Below, piece after piece: positions 29,967-37,466 of a stretch of DNA of 53,073 nucleotides; within the stretch, counting starts at the first letter, position 1, and the number at the start of each line of letters is the position of its first letter. A program made the translations under genes and the position numbers. The stretch is from Kitasatospora cathayae. GTDB taxonomy: Bacteria > Actinomycetota > Actinomycetes > Streptomycetales > Streptomycetaceae. Where the stretch lies: positions 1 to 53,073 of the forward strand of contig NZ_CP115453.1 in the NCBI RefSeq assembly GCF_027627435.1, read 5' to 3'. The notes beneath the pieces were generated by a model. That model had not been told where the DNA came from. It worked only from the letters and a program-made list of their open reading frames with translations, and did no database searches.

Positions 29967-30005
29967 AGGCCTGTTGGACCCGTTAGGCCCAACAGACCTT
30001 CAGTG
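29961..30005 (+). terminator. Long hairpin over the recombinase stop codon (GTTGGACC family)
   Basis: CACTGAAGG-CTGTTGG-CC pairs with GG-CCAACAG-CCTTCAGTG (29961-30005) with two mismatches and the loop CGTTA. It includes the TGA stop and contains the dispersed family core. Confidence 0.68.
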
Positions 30006-30097
30006 CGTCGGCACACAGCTCAACCCGGACTACCTGGCCGGCCCGAGCGCAGAGGAGGCCGGCCCAGACGCAGCCACGATTGCGCGGTGGAGGTGGG

Positions 30098-30544
30098 TCA
30101 GGCCTGCTCGGCTGTGCGCTGGGAGCTCAGGGCGGCGCGGCGCTCGGCCTCCTGGAGGTGGTGCAGGGCGGCCCGCTTGGGATCGGTCTCGACCTCGCGC
30201 CAGCGGTAGGCGTTGAAGCCAGGCTCATCAGACCACTGCTGGGCCGCGCTCACCAGCTCGCTCCAGGCGCTCCTGAGCCCGTGGACCCGGCTCAACCACA
30301 GGGGGGAGTCCGGCTCGACGCCAGCGGCCAGCTGCTCCAGGTACCACTCGGCCGAGCCCACGGCGGAGCTCGCGAGGGCTTCGAGTGCGCGCAGCGCACG
30401 CGTCATGGGATCGGCGTCGGGAGTCTGGATCAGCAGAGCGTCGATCCGCTGGTACAGGAACGCCCTGAGCGACTCCACGTCAGCGGCGGTGATGTCCACC
30501 GCGTAGTGGAGGATCTCTGCGGGCGGGGTGCTGGTCTCGGTCAC
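30098..30544 (-). CDS. Hypothetical helical protein, 148 aa
   Basis: This soluble, mostly helical protein (ADVESLRAFLYQRIDALLIQ; MTRALRALEALASSAVGSAEW; HHLQEAERRAALSSQ) belongs to no family I recognise. It diverges from the next gene across about 180 bp holding promoter-like sequences. It converges with the recombinase hairpin. Confidence 0.62.
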   Translation of the reverse strand: MTETSTPPAEILHYAVDITAADVESLRAFLYQRIDALLIQTPDADPMTRALRALEALASSAVGSAEWYLEQLAAGVEPDSPLWLSRVHGLRSAWSELVSAAQQWSDEPGFNAYRWREVETDPKRAALHHLQEAERRAALSSQRTAEQA

Positions 30545-30726
30545 GCGGGTCCCCTCGGTGTCAGGCGGCCGGTCGGACGAGCCGTCACGCCTGGTTTGAT
30601 CGGATGTACAAAGTCTTATCCGAGGTGACAGCCATCACATGAGGGTTCCCAAGATTTTTTGCCGGTCCGGGCGTCCTCCTGAGCCGAGAAGTAGGAGAAC
30701 CTCACCAGAGACCGGAGGAGCGAGTG

Positions 30727-31608
30727 ATGGCCACATTCCAACCCTGTGTACGCGCGTCATGGGCCGCGGTTCTGCAGCAACCGGCCAATCGCTGGGCGGA
30801 CCGTGCTGTCCCGTGCCATCCGTCGGTCGGGATCGAGATGCGCTTCACGTTCGATCACGTTGTTCTAGCGGCCATGCTCCTGGGCGAGTACCCCGACCGC
30901 TGGCTCGAAGATCCGGCAGTCGTCCTGAGCGTGACATGGGACCGATCCCACTTCGACGTTGAGGCGTTCGATGACTCCGGTCTCAAGTGGGGGTTCCGCT
31001 GCTTCCCGGTGGCCGAAGCAACCCCCCGTCACGTGCTGCTGGCCGCGCTCACAGCACGCTGGGCCGCCATCGAGGGCGACCAGGCCGGCGTCGACCGCTT
31101 CGCCCGCAATGTGCTCGGCGTCGCGCGGCCCGAGCTGTGCCGCGATGGCCTGGTCGACGCCCTTCTCGGCGACTGGGTGAACCGGCTCGGGACCTACCTC
31201 ACCGACCCGGAGCTGCTGCGGATCCTGCACGATTACACTGCGCGCGAACGCCGCCGGTGGCTGCCGCTGTGGGAAAGGAAGAGCGGCGGCGGTCGGATCC
31301 GGCTGACCGGCGCCGCCGTTGCCAACGGCCTCACCCTGGACGACGTCCTCACCGACCACCGCAGCGCCGAGGACTACGCCCTCTACGGCGAGTTGGACGA
31401 CGACCGACTCTCTGCGGTGCTGCGCGGCCTCGACCCCGACGAGGCCAGGGTCGCCGCCCGGTACGCGGAGGGCACCGGCAGCTGGGCCGAAGCCGCGCTC
31501 GGGGCCGGCCTTCGGGAGGCGTACGGCGACCGAGTCCGGCGCAAGCTCAAGCGCCTCGGCAACCGTCACACCCAGCGCGCACTTGCCGCAGCGATGGTGA
31601 CCCGATGA
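30727..31608 (+). CDS. Hypothetical protein, 293 aa
   Basis: The start is ATG 30727, 8 nt after GGAGG; GTG 30724 and ATG 30838 (before RFTFDHVVLAAMLLGEY) are alternatives. The protein is soluble and helical. Its C-terminal region (LSAVLRGLDPDEARVAARYAE, WAEAALGAGLREAYGDRVRRKLKRL) resembles a sigma-region-4-like or DNA-binding helix bundle in spacing only. No family is recognised. It is coupled to a small membrane protein (ATGA). Confidence 0.6.
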   Translation: MATFQPCVRASWAAVLQQPANRWADRAVPCHPSVGIEMRFTFDHVVLAAMLLGEYPDRWLEDPAVVLSVTWDRSHFDVEAFDDSGLKWGFRCFPVAEATPRHVLLAALTARWAAIEGDQAGVDRFARNVLGVARPELCRDGLVDALLGDWVNRLGTYLTDPELLRILHDYTARERRRWLPLWERKSGGGRIRLTGAAVANGLTLDDVLTDHRSAEDYALYGELDDDRLSAVLRGLDPDEARVAARYAEGTGSWAEAALGAGLREAYGDRVRRKLKRLGNRHTQRALAAAMVTR

Positions 31609-31826
31609 GCCGCCTGCCCACTCCGGAGGGAGAGCGCGGCCTGCTGGTTCGCGTGCCCACCGCGCCGACCTGCACTGCCATGGCCGGCACCGGATCGGTC
31701 GGCGGCGCCCTGCTGACCGGCACGGTCCCGCCCGACTCCCCGCTGGTGTGGCCGCTCGTCGTCCTCGCCCTCGGTTCCATGGCCTACGACCTCGGAGTCC
31801 GAGCCCTCCGACGCCAACGCGGATGA
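31605..31826 (+). CDS. Small membrane protein, 73 aa
   Basis: It starts in an ATGA overlap with the previous gene. A polar N terminus is followed by one hydrophobic helix (LVWPLVVLALGSMAYDLGV, about 47-65) and a basic end (RALRRQRG). Possibly it anchors or partners the upstream protein. Confidence 0.55.
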   Translation: MSRLPTPEGERGLLVRVPTAPTCTAMAGTGSVGGALLTGTVPPDSPLVWPLVVLALGSMAYDLGVRALRRQRG

Positions 31827-31832
31827 CACCGC

Positions 31833-32263
31833 GATGCCGACGCTCCCAGACGGCGGACCGCGCGCCACCACCCCGGCCAGCCCACCGTCCCCGGCGTCGG
31901 TTCGGCCGTTGCTGGTCCCTGTTGCCGTTTCAGCCACCGCGACGTGGTCGATGACGGCGAGGGGGCTGGGCGGTCAGACCAGCTGGACCCAACAAGCGGC
32001 GGCCGCGCGTATCGTCATGCGCGGCCGCCGCTGTGCGTCTGCCCGGTATCAGTCCACTGCGGAGGCGGTGCCGGGGCGCTGGTCCTCGAAGAAGTCGAGC
32101 TTCTGTCCGAAGAGCTCCTCGGCCTCGCCCGCCCCCGGTGGGAGCAATGCTCAAGACCTGTGGATCGCTTCCGGGAGGAACGCGGAGGGCGTACCTTCCC
32201 GAGTGATCCCGTGACGGTCATCGAGTAGGCCGACGTTGCAGCGTCGGTCGGGAAGGCACGCCC
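31833..32263. other. Gene-free stretch before the IS remnant
   Basis: No gene is supported here. It contains a strong hairpin at 31995-32032 and, to its right, a short protein-like frame ending near 32,228 (LEEVELLSEELLGLARPRWEQ) that may be the tail of a lost gene or of the insertion sequence. I could not define terminal inverted repeats. Confidence 0.4.
31995..32032 (+). terminator. 14-bp perfect hairpin
   Basis: AGCGGCGGCCGCGC (31995-32008) pairs with GCGCGGCCGCCGCT (32019-32032). It lies about 170 bp after the small membrane protein gene and is a probable terminator. Confidence 0.6.
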
Positions 32264-32800
32264 GTGCTCACGGTAGTCAATGTCGACGGTTCGACGCGAG
32301 ACGGCTCCCTGCTGGACGAAATCGTCCGTGAGGGCGCCAGGCGGATGTTGGCCGCCGCACTGGAGGCCGAAGTCAACTCCTACATCGCCGAGTTGGCCCA
32401 CGAGAAGGACGAGAACGGACGCCGCCTGGTAGTCCGCAACGGCTACCACCAGCCCCGGAAGGTCACCACCGCTGCCGGCGTGATCGATGTCAAGGCCCTG
32501 CGGGTGAACGACAAGCGCGTGGATGAGCTGGCCTTCTACGGCTACCCCGCCGAGCACTGGATCCACCTGCGGACCACCAACCCGATCGAGTCGACCTTCG
32601 CCACCGTCCGCCTCCGCACGAAGGTCACCAAGGGCGCTGGCTCCCGCGCCGCCGCACTCGCCATGGTCTTCAAGCTCGTCGAGTCCGCCCAGGCCCGCTG
32701 GCGAGCCGTCAACGGTGCCCACCTCGTCCCGCTCGTCCGCGCCGGAGCCCGCTTCGAACGCGGCCAGCTCGTCGAACGCCCCAAGGCCGTGGCCGCGTGA
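32264..32800 (+). pseudogene. Internally deleted IS256-family transposase
   Basis: This 178-aa frame joins the start of an IS256/Mutator transposase (SLLDEIVREGARRMLAAALEAEVNSYI; RLVVRNGYHQPRKVTTAAGVI) directly to its end (HWIHLRTTNPIESTFATVRLR; VNGAHLVPLVRAG). Full-length relatives are about 400 aa, so roughly 220 residues, including the two catalytic Asp regions, are missing. The Glu of TNPIESTF remains. The junction near 32,528 is in frame, so a short stable protein could still be made, but it cannot transpose. Its 3' end runs straight into the HAD gene (GTGA overlap), and the IS right end is not visible. Confidence 0.8.
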
Positions 32801-33402
32801 ACCGGCCCGCGATCCTGATCGACATCGGCGGCGTCCTCATCCCGGACCACCTCACCACAGCCGCTGCCGAGTGGAGCACCCGACTCGGGATTACCCAACG
32901 TGCTTTCCTCGCCGCGCTCTTCGGCGGAAACGATGACAAGGTCCTCATCGGCCGCACCAGCGAGGAGGCCTGGTGGCACATCGTCCGAGACCGGCTCGGC
33001 GTTGGCTCCGACCTGATCGACGCGATCCGATGCGATCTGGCGTCCAGGGAGAGCTGGGACTACGCCCTCGTCGAGGGCCTGCGCAGCCTCCGCGGCTCGG
33101 CGAAGACCGCCATAGTCAGCAACACCTGGCCACAGATGCGCACCAGAATGGCAAATGCTGGCCTCCTCGACATGGTCGATGCCATCGTCTTGTCGTGTGA
33201 AGTCGGGTACGCCAAGCCCGACCCCCGCATCTATGCTGCGGCCCTCCAACGGGTCGGCGCCCGTCCCGCAGAGACCCTCTTCATCGACGACACTCCAGGG
33301 CACGTCGCCACCGCAAGGTCACTCGGCATGACCGGTCACGTGCACACAAGCACCGGGGACACCATTGCCCGGATCCAGGAGTTCCTGCAGTCGCCGGGCT
33401 GA
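32797..33402 (+). CDS. HAD-superfamily hydrolase
   Basis: The 201-aa protein shows HAD motifs: motif I LIDIGGVLI (nucleophile Asp9; the second Asp is replaced by Gly, as in many DxGGVL members), motif II IVSNTW, motif III Lys in GYAKPDPRIY, and motif IV LFIDDTPGHV. A helical cap lies between motifs I and II. This group includes phosphatases of sugar phosphates and nucleotides and haloacid dehalogenases; the substrate is unknown. Its GTG overlaps the end of the transposase remnant, so its original promoter may have been displaced. Confidence 0.85.
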   Translation: MNRPAILIDIGGVLIPDHLTTAAAEWSTRLGITQRAFLAALFGGNDDKVLIGRTSEEAWWHIVRDRLGVGSDLIDAIRCDLASRESWDYALVEGLRSLRGSAKTAIVSNTWPQMRTRMANAGLLDMVDAIVLSCEVGYAKPDPRIYAAALQRVGARPAETLFIDDTPGHVATARSLGMTGHVHTSTGDTIARIQEFLQSPG

Positions 33403-33442
33403 GACCGGCCCGCCGGCATCACCAACCAAGCACCATCCACAA

Positions 33443-33790
33443 CTCTTGACAATTACTCCCGGCCGCCTCCTGGTCCTCGAAGACGGCTGGGCTGACCGCG
33501 ACACCGCCACCCCGGGACCGGCCGCCGGCCCCGACCCGACCTGGTCCGCCGTCCCGGCCGACAACTGGCTGACGATCCGCCGTCCCGGCGGCCTGACCTG
33601 GTTCGACGGCGAGATCGCCGCCACCCGCGAGTGGCGCCGAGCGGTTCGCGAGCACCGCACCCTGCTGCTGATCACCGGACCGTTCACCAGCGTCTTCGAC
33701 TTCCAGCCCGCCGCCGCAGCCGGCCAGCTGTTCCTCCTCACGACGCCGATCCGGCTCGCCAGCGGCTTACGGCAGATCGGTGCGACCTAG
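33443..33790 (+). CDS. Hypothetical protein, possibly 5'-truncated
   Basis: The frame from a TTG at 33443 encodes about 115 aa with gene-like codon use (TPGRLLVLEDGWADRD; RTLLLITGPFTSVFDF; LFLLTTPIRLASGLRQ). There is no SD and no ATG/GTG close to the start of the protein-like region, so the 5' end may be missing or an unusual TTG start used. Function is unknown. Its end overlaps the convergent gene by 24 nt. Confidence 0.45.
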   Translation, partial: LLTITPGRLLVLEDGWADRDTATPGPAAGPDPTWSAVPADNWLTIRRPGGLTWFDGEIAATREWRRAVREHRTLLLITGPFTSVFDFQPAAAAGQLFLLTTPIRLASGLRQIGAT

Positions 33791-34180
33791 CCAGTCCGGC
33801 TTCACCGGTACCCCATCGGGGTAATGCTCCTCGGGCGGTGAGGCGGGCGGCATCGTGTCCGCAGGCTCCGGCTTGGCTGTGTGTGTGTCCGTCGGCTTCG
33901 CCGGTGCGGCGGTGTCCTCCATCAGCTCCGCAATCGTGAACCGGGTGCCCAAGGACCGCGCGAAATAATCGACGACCATCAGGAAGTCGTCGCCGTTCCG
34001 GAAGAGCCGGCGGCGCTTCCGCTGCTTGGGATGATGAGCCAGGAAGCGTCGAGCATGCCTCTCAAGCTCCGCCAGAGCCTCTTCGCGCGTGCCCTCCACA
34101 TACGCCAACACGCATGTCTCCGTGGTGCAGCCCCCTGAGCTTGGATCGGTTTTCTCGCGGATCAGTCCCCAGGTCGCCAT
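33767..34180 (-). CDS. Hypothetical protein, 137 aa
   Basis: I chose ATG 34180 because GGGAAGGGG lies 6-8 nt upstream; an earlier in-frame ATG lacks an SD. The N-terminal domain (MATWGLIREKTDP; VEGTREEALAELERHARRFLAHH; RRRLFRNGDDFLMVVDYF) looks like a small alpha/beta fold. The C-terminal 45 residues are Pro/Thr-rich and disordered. The pattern resembles small Streptomyces proteins of unknown function. Confidence 0.62.
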   Translation of the reverse strand: MATWGLIREKTDPSSGGCTTETCVLAYVEGTREEALAELERHARRFLAHHPKQRKRRRLFRNGDDFLMVVDYFARSLGTRFTIAELMEDTAAPAKPTDTHTAKPEPADTMPPASPPEEHYPDGVPVKPDWLGRTDLP

Positions 34181-34524
34181 CGTCACCCCTTCCCGCTGAA
34201 GCAAGTAGAGATTCACAGTAGTCAACTACGAGCGTCCCCACGGATGGTCGGCGGTTTCTAGGAGGCTCTGCCCACCGGCTTCTCCACGAATTTCGGCACC
34301 CCCGCTGACCTGCACTGGGGAGTTTCGCCTCCACGGCCGGTTAGTTTCGCCCGGGAGAGCTGGGGAGTTCCGGGCACCGGCCGGTGAGACCCGGCTGTTG
34401 GTACGGCCGGCGGGCTCTGGGTGTTCACCCGGCCCAGCCTCCTCGGTCGGCGGCGCTAGCCACGGACCCACGCCCGAGATGCCGCCTGTTCGATTCCTGG
34501 CCCTGACGAACGCTTCGCACACCT
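34181..34524. other. Gene-free stretch
   Basis: No supported gene. It holds the promoter region of the leftward gene at 34180 and, around 34,310-34,375, two imperfect copies of a CTGGGGAGTT motif and two of AGTTTCGCC. Codon statistics look non-coding in all frames. Confidence 0.35.
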
Positions 34525-34689
34525 TCAGAAACAGGTACTGAGGCCTTTCCGCGTGCCTGCCGGGTCGGTGAATGACACGGTCCACGACCATCGTTGGCCT
34601 TCCGACAGCTCCTGGTCCTCCGGGATTTTGCCGGTCCAGCCCCCGAGGAACTCGGCGTGCGGGCCGATCATGGTGCGGTCCCACTTCAC
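34525..34689 (-). CDS. Small hypothetical protein, 54 aa
   Basis: It starts at GTG 34689, 17 nt after the stop of the upstream membrane-protein gene. The product (KWDRTMIGPHAEFLGGWTGK; RWSWTVSFTDPAGTRKGL) looks protein-like and Trp-rich. There is no clear SD. It may be a real small gene or the remnant of a longer one. Confidence 0.35.
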   Translation of the reverse strand: MKWDRTMIGPHAEFLGGWTGKIPEDQELSEGQRWSWTVSFTDPAGTRKGLSTCF

Positions 34690-34706
34690 GTCGCCGAACC
34701 AGGGGG

Positions 34707-35681
34707 CTACTTGGCCTGCGGGGTCACGACCGAGACCAGGGCAGGCGCCAGCACGCCGGCCAGCGCGATGGCGGGAAGGGCAGCGACGCCCGGGGGAACC
34801 CCGAACTTGGACGCCGCCCAGATTCCCGCCAGGGCGAACGCCGCCACCACCAGGGCGGGCACGACGATGCGGACCAGGGACTGGAGCCAGAGCAGGATCA
34901 GGGCGGCGTGGTCCCGTACCGGCTGGAGCTCCTTGAGCTCCTCTTCTGGGAGTAGGGCGCCGACGCGTCCGGCGACGTAGTTGTCCGCGACCTCCACCAA
35001 GAGGCGGGCGATCTCGCGCGCGGCGCCTTCGGCGTCCGTGTCGAAGCCGGCTTCCGCCTTCCTCAGCCGGGCGGCGACGAGCCTGGCGTGCTTTCGCAGC
35101 TGCGGCCAGCGGTGGGAGCGCCAGGGCACCGTCTTCCGCCGGCGGTACATCTTGAGGATCTCCTGCTCGACGTAGCGCAGTTCGTTCGACACCTTGGTGA
35201 GGAGCTCGGGACGGGTCCGGGGGCTGGCGGCCAGCACGGCCGCGCAGGAGTTCAGCACGTTCCCGATGTCACGGACCGGCGTGAACCGGCTGGCGATGCC
35301 GAGCCACCCGACGCTGCTGCTGCTGACCATCAGACTGCCGCAGACCACGAAGAGAACCGGGAGGGCAACGAGTACGACGACGACTCTCATGGCCGGGAGG
35401 GCCGGCGGGAAGGTCAGCCGGGTGAGCCGCAACGCTCCTCTGACCGCGGCGAAGAGGATGATCAGGGTGAGCGCGCAGCGGAGCAGGTTCCTCCCGAACT
35501 TGCGCCAGCCGTAGGCGTATTCCCACAAGGCCCGCCGCATGGCGTTCGGTACCGGCTCGGTGAGCCCGATGACCTGGAACGACCGTCCCAGTTCCTCGGT
35601 GCGCTCGCACGCCGACCTATGCGCCTTGTGCCGCGTGCGGTTGCTGAGCCGGTAGTTGGCCCGCATCAGCCAGTCGATCAC
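34707..35681 (-). CDS. Four-helix membrane protein, 324 aa
   Basis: Two hydrophobic pairs flank a soluble helical domain. The first pair lies at about 68-118 (LLRCALTLIILFAAVRGAL; MRVVVVLVALPVLFVVCG); the second is near the C terminus (IVVPALVVAAFALAGIWAA; VAALPAIALAGVLAPALVS). The middle (about 130-260) is rich in Arg and Glu (YVEQEILKMYRRRKT). The N terminus is basic and cytosolic. No family is recognised. It may be a small membrane-anchored signalling or transport accessory protein. GGGGAAA precedes the start. Confidence 0.65.
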   Translation of the reverse strand: MIDWLMRANYRLSNRTRHKAHRSACERTEELGRSFQVIGLTEPVPNAMRRALWEYAYGWRKFGRNLLRCALTLIILFAAVRGALRLTRLTFPPALPAMRVVVVLVALPVLFVVCGSLMVSSSSVGWLGIASRFTPVRDIGNVLNSCAAVLAASPRTRPELLTKVSNELRYVEQEILKMYRRRKTVPWRSHRWPQLRKHARLVAARLRKAEAGFDTDAEGAAREIARLLVEVADNYVAGRVGALLPEEELKELQPVRDHAALILLWLQSLVRIVVPALVVAAFALAGIWAASKFGVPPGVAALPAIALAGVLAPALVSVVTPQAK

Positions 35682-35701
35682 CGTTTCCCCCCACTAACCT
35701 G

Positions 35702-36033
35702 ATGACCTTTCAGAGAGTGCCACGGCGCCCGCTTCGAGGTCCTGGCCTTCGGATAACTGGCTGGGCGGTGAAGGCGATGCACGGGTCAGGGGGGGTGTTC
35801 ACCCGGGCACCGCCTTCCTGCGGCCGGCAGGTATCCAGGCCAACGATCGGCTTTGGGGTCGGTCACTCGGGGCAACGGCGCGGCTTGCGGCGTCTTGGTG
35901 GACAGGATCCGCCGGCCAGAGCGCCCGAAGGGGCGGAGTGACGGCGGAGCACGTTGCCCTCTGGCCCTCACCCCGGCAGGGCGGGGGACCGGGAATCCGG
36001 CTTATCTAGCTAGATAGAAGCGCAAAGGGAGGA
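35702..36033. other. Gene-free stretch with palindromes
   Basis: No gene is supported in these 330 bp. They contain short GC-rich inverted repeats, the TATCTAGCTAGATA palindrome (36003-36016), and, at the right edge, the terminator of the leftward gene. Confidence 0.4.
36003..36016. promoter_or_regulatory. Perfect palindrome TATCTAGCTAGATA, copy 3 of 3
   Basis: The 14-bp palindrome is identical in its core to that at 25544-25559. No gene start is adjacent, so a purely local promoter role is unclear. Confidence 0.45.
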
Positions 36034-36061
36034 GGCCCGGCACCCAAAGGGGTGCCGGGCC
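36034..36061 (-). terminator. Hairpin terminator for the leftward RapZ-like operon
   Basis: GGCCCGGCACCC pairs with GGGTGCCGGGCC around AAAG, just downstream of the frameshifted membrane gene on the minus strand. Confidence 0.7.
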
Positions 36062-36080
36062 AATGCCGCGGGCTGTTGTG

Positions 36081-36495
36081 TCAGACCGCGGCGATGAGGG
36101 CGGCGGCGGTGTCCCACCCGTGGTGCCACGCCTGGTCGAGCAGGTAGCCGGCCTGAGGGTCACGCTGGAGCCACCCGCGGCTGCCGACGGCGAGCCGGAC
36201 GACGCTGCGCGGCCGCTCGTCCCGCCAGTGACCACCCTGCCGCTCGGCGGCGTAGTGACTGGCCGCCGAGAGGGTGAGCGCGGCGGCCACCGGGGCGGGC
36301 CGCAGCCGCATACCGAGCAGCTGGGCGCCGCCCAGCAACACGGCGGCCTGGATGGGCGGCGCACGCCTTGCGGCCGGCCGCTCCAGTCTGGCCGTTTGTG
36401 GTGGCCTGGTGATCGCTCTGGAGGTGGTCTCCGACGGCGTGGGCGGCGTACAAGGCGATGAAGACGGCGGCGAAGAGGGCGGCGGTCGCGGGCAT
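36081..36495 (-). pseudogene. Frameshifted DUF3307-like membrane protein
   Basis: The gene starts at ATG 36495 (AAGGAAGG upstream) with MPATAALFAAVFIALYAAHA and VGDHLQSDHQATTN, the recognisable start of a small membrane family (DUF3307-like) common in Streptomyces. Near 36,350 the frame must change. The continuation (QAAVLLGGAQLLGMRLRPAP; LSAASHYAAERQ; YLLDQAWHHGWDTAAALI) lies in a different frame and ends at 36081 as family members do. One or two bases are missing or added at the GCCGCCCATCCAGGCC stretch. It is either a true frameshift or a sequencing error; no slippery heptamer is evident. Confidence 0.65.
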
Positions 36496-36576
36496 GGCGG
36501 TGCCTTCCTTGTGGCGGGTGTGGGTTGAGAGGAGGCCCGGGGCGGCCGTCCCGGGTGCTGCTGCTCGGGCGGTTGG

Positions 36577-37236
36577 TTACAGCTGCTCCGGGTCCAGGGT
36601 GAAGTGGAGGACGGAGGCGTTTCGGGTCTCCGGGCGCTGCTGGGTGATGGCGTTTCGGATCGCCTCGCGCGTGGCGGTGCGGGTGTCGCCGGGGCGGACC
36701 TTGTGGGTGCCCCCGAGAGTGAGGACGTCGTTGCCGTGCCCGGACAGCGAGGGGTACTGGAGGGTGATCTCCCAGCTGTAGGTGACCGGCTCGGGGTCGG
36801 CGACGGCCTCGCCGGTGGCGGTGCGGTCGACGACATCGCGGTCGATGTCGCGGTGGACGACCTGGACGGTGAGGCCGAGCTCGGTGAGTGCGGTGGCAAG
36901 TTCCAGGGCCACCGAACCGGCCCGGTGGAGGCCGCCGGCGCATCCCGAGGCGACCTTCACCTGGTGCTGTGCGGCGCTGGGGCCGGTGCGGTAGGCGAGG
37001 ACGGCGGCGGTGGTCGCGGCGACCAGCTCGGGGATGCCAGCCGTGTTGCGCACGGCCTCGCGGACCTCCTCGTCGTGGGCGGTGAGGTAGCGCAGGCCGG
37101 GGGTGACGTGCGGGTCGCGGAAGTGCCGGCGGAGGTCGAGGGTGATGTCCTGGTCGGCCGGCGGGGCGTCGTGCAGGTAGCCGAAAGAGGTGATCACGAC
37201 GTCCGGGGTGTTCGCGGTCTCGGAGGTCTTCGACAT
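36577..37236 (-). CDS. RapZ C-terminal-domain-like protein
   Basis: The 219-aa protein matches the C-terminal domain of RapZ: VITSFGYLH, LRRHFRDPHVTPGLRYLT, and the ligand-binding loop VASGCAGGLHRAGSVALELA (GCxGGxHR), then VVHRDIDR. Full RapZ has an N-terminal P-loop kinase domain that is absent here. RapZ-CTD binds small RNA and amino-sugar ligands in enterobacteria; plasmid versions in Streptomyces are uncharacterised. About 70 residues after the CTD form an extra domain (YSWEITLQYPSLSGHGND). The gene is driven by the third TGCCAA-type promoter. Confidence 0.78.
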   Translation of the reverse strand: MSKTSETANTPDVVITSFGYLHDAPPADQDITLDLRRHFRDPHVTPGLRYLTAHDEEVREAVRNTAGIPELVAATTAAVLAYRTGPSAAQHQVKVASGCAGGLHRAGSVALELATALTELGLTVQVVHRDIDRDVVDRTATGEAVADPEPVTYSWEITLQYPSLSGHGNDVLTLGGTHKVRPGDTRTATREAIRNAITQQRPETRNASVLHFTLDPEQL

Positions 37237-37285
37237 GGCGGTTCCTTCCGTGGCTTTGTCCGGTCCGGTTGGCCCGACACCTTTT

Positions 37286-37326
37286 AGAATGCCAACTTTT
37301 AATTGGCATGTCTAGTGGTGGCCAAC
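37286..37326 (-). promoter_or_regulatory. Promoter with TGCCAA/TTGGCA operator, copy 3 (inverted)
   Basis: On the minus strand GTTGGCC (37326-37320) is followed after 18 bp by TGCCAA-N7-TTGGCA (37308-37290). The operator fills the 17-nt spacer between TAGACA (37314-37309) and CATTCT (37291-37286). The geometry is identical to copies 1 and 2. It drives the RapZ-like gene. Confidence 0.75.
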
Positions 37327-37360
37327 TTTTAGTTCGCTCCGCATGTTCGGCCGCCCCGGT

Positions 37361-37399
37361 CCTGTTGTCCCTGTTAGGCCTGACACCTCCAACACCCTG
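37361..37399 (+). repeat. Dispersed GTTGGACC-family element
   Basis: CCTGTTGTCCCTGTTAGGCC followed by TGACACCTCCAACACCCTG is a diverged copy in the divergent spacer between the RapZ-like gene and the nucleoside-transferase-like gene. Confidence 0.45.
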
Positions 37400-37466
37400 C
37401 TGAAGAGGAATCGGGAAACCTCGTGATGCCCTGACACCAAGGGCGGCCAACAGCGACGGTGAGGGC

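Noticed and set aside
34226..34684. 152-aa minus-strand frame
   Set aside because: Codon bias is poor and a shorter frame (34525-34689) better matches protein-like sequence in part of it; the rest looks non-coding.
36330..36370. Programmed frameshifting in the DUF3307-like gene
   Set aside because: No slippery heptamer or obvious downstream structure is present at the junction; a simple indel is more likely.
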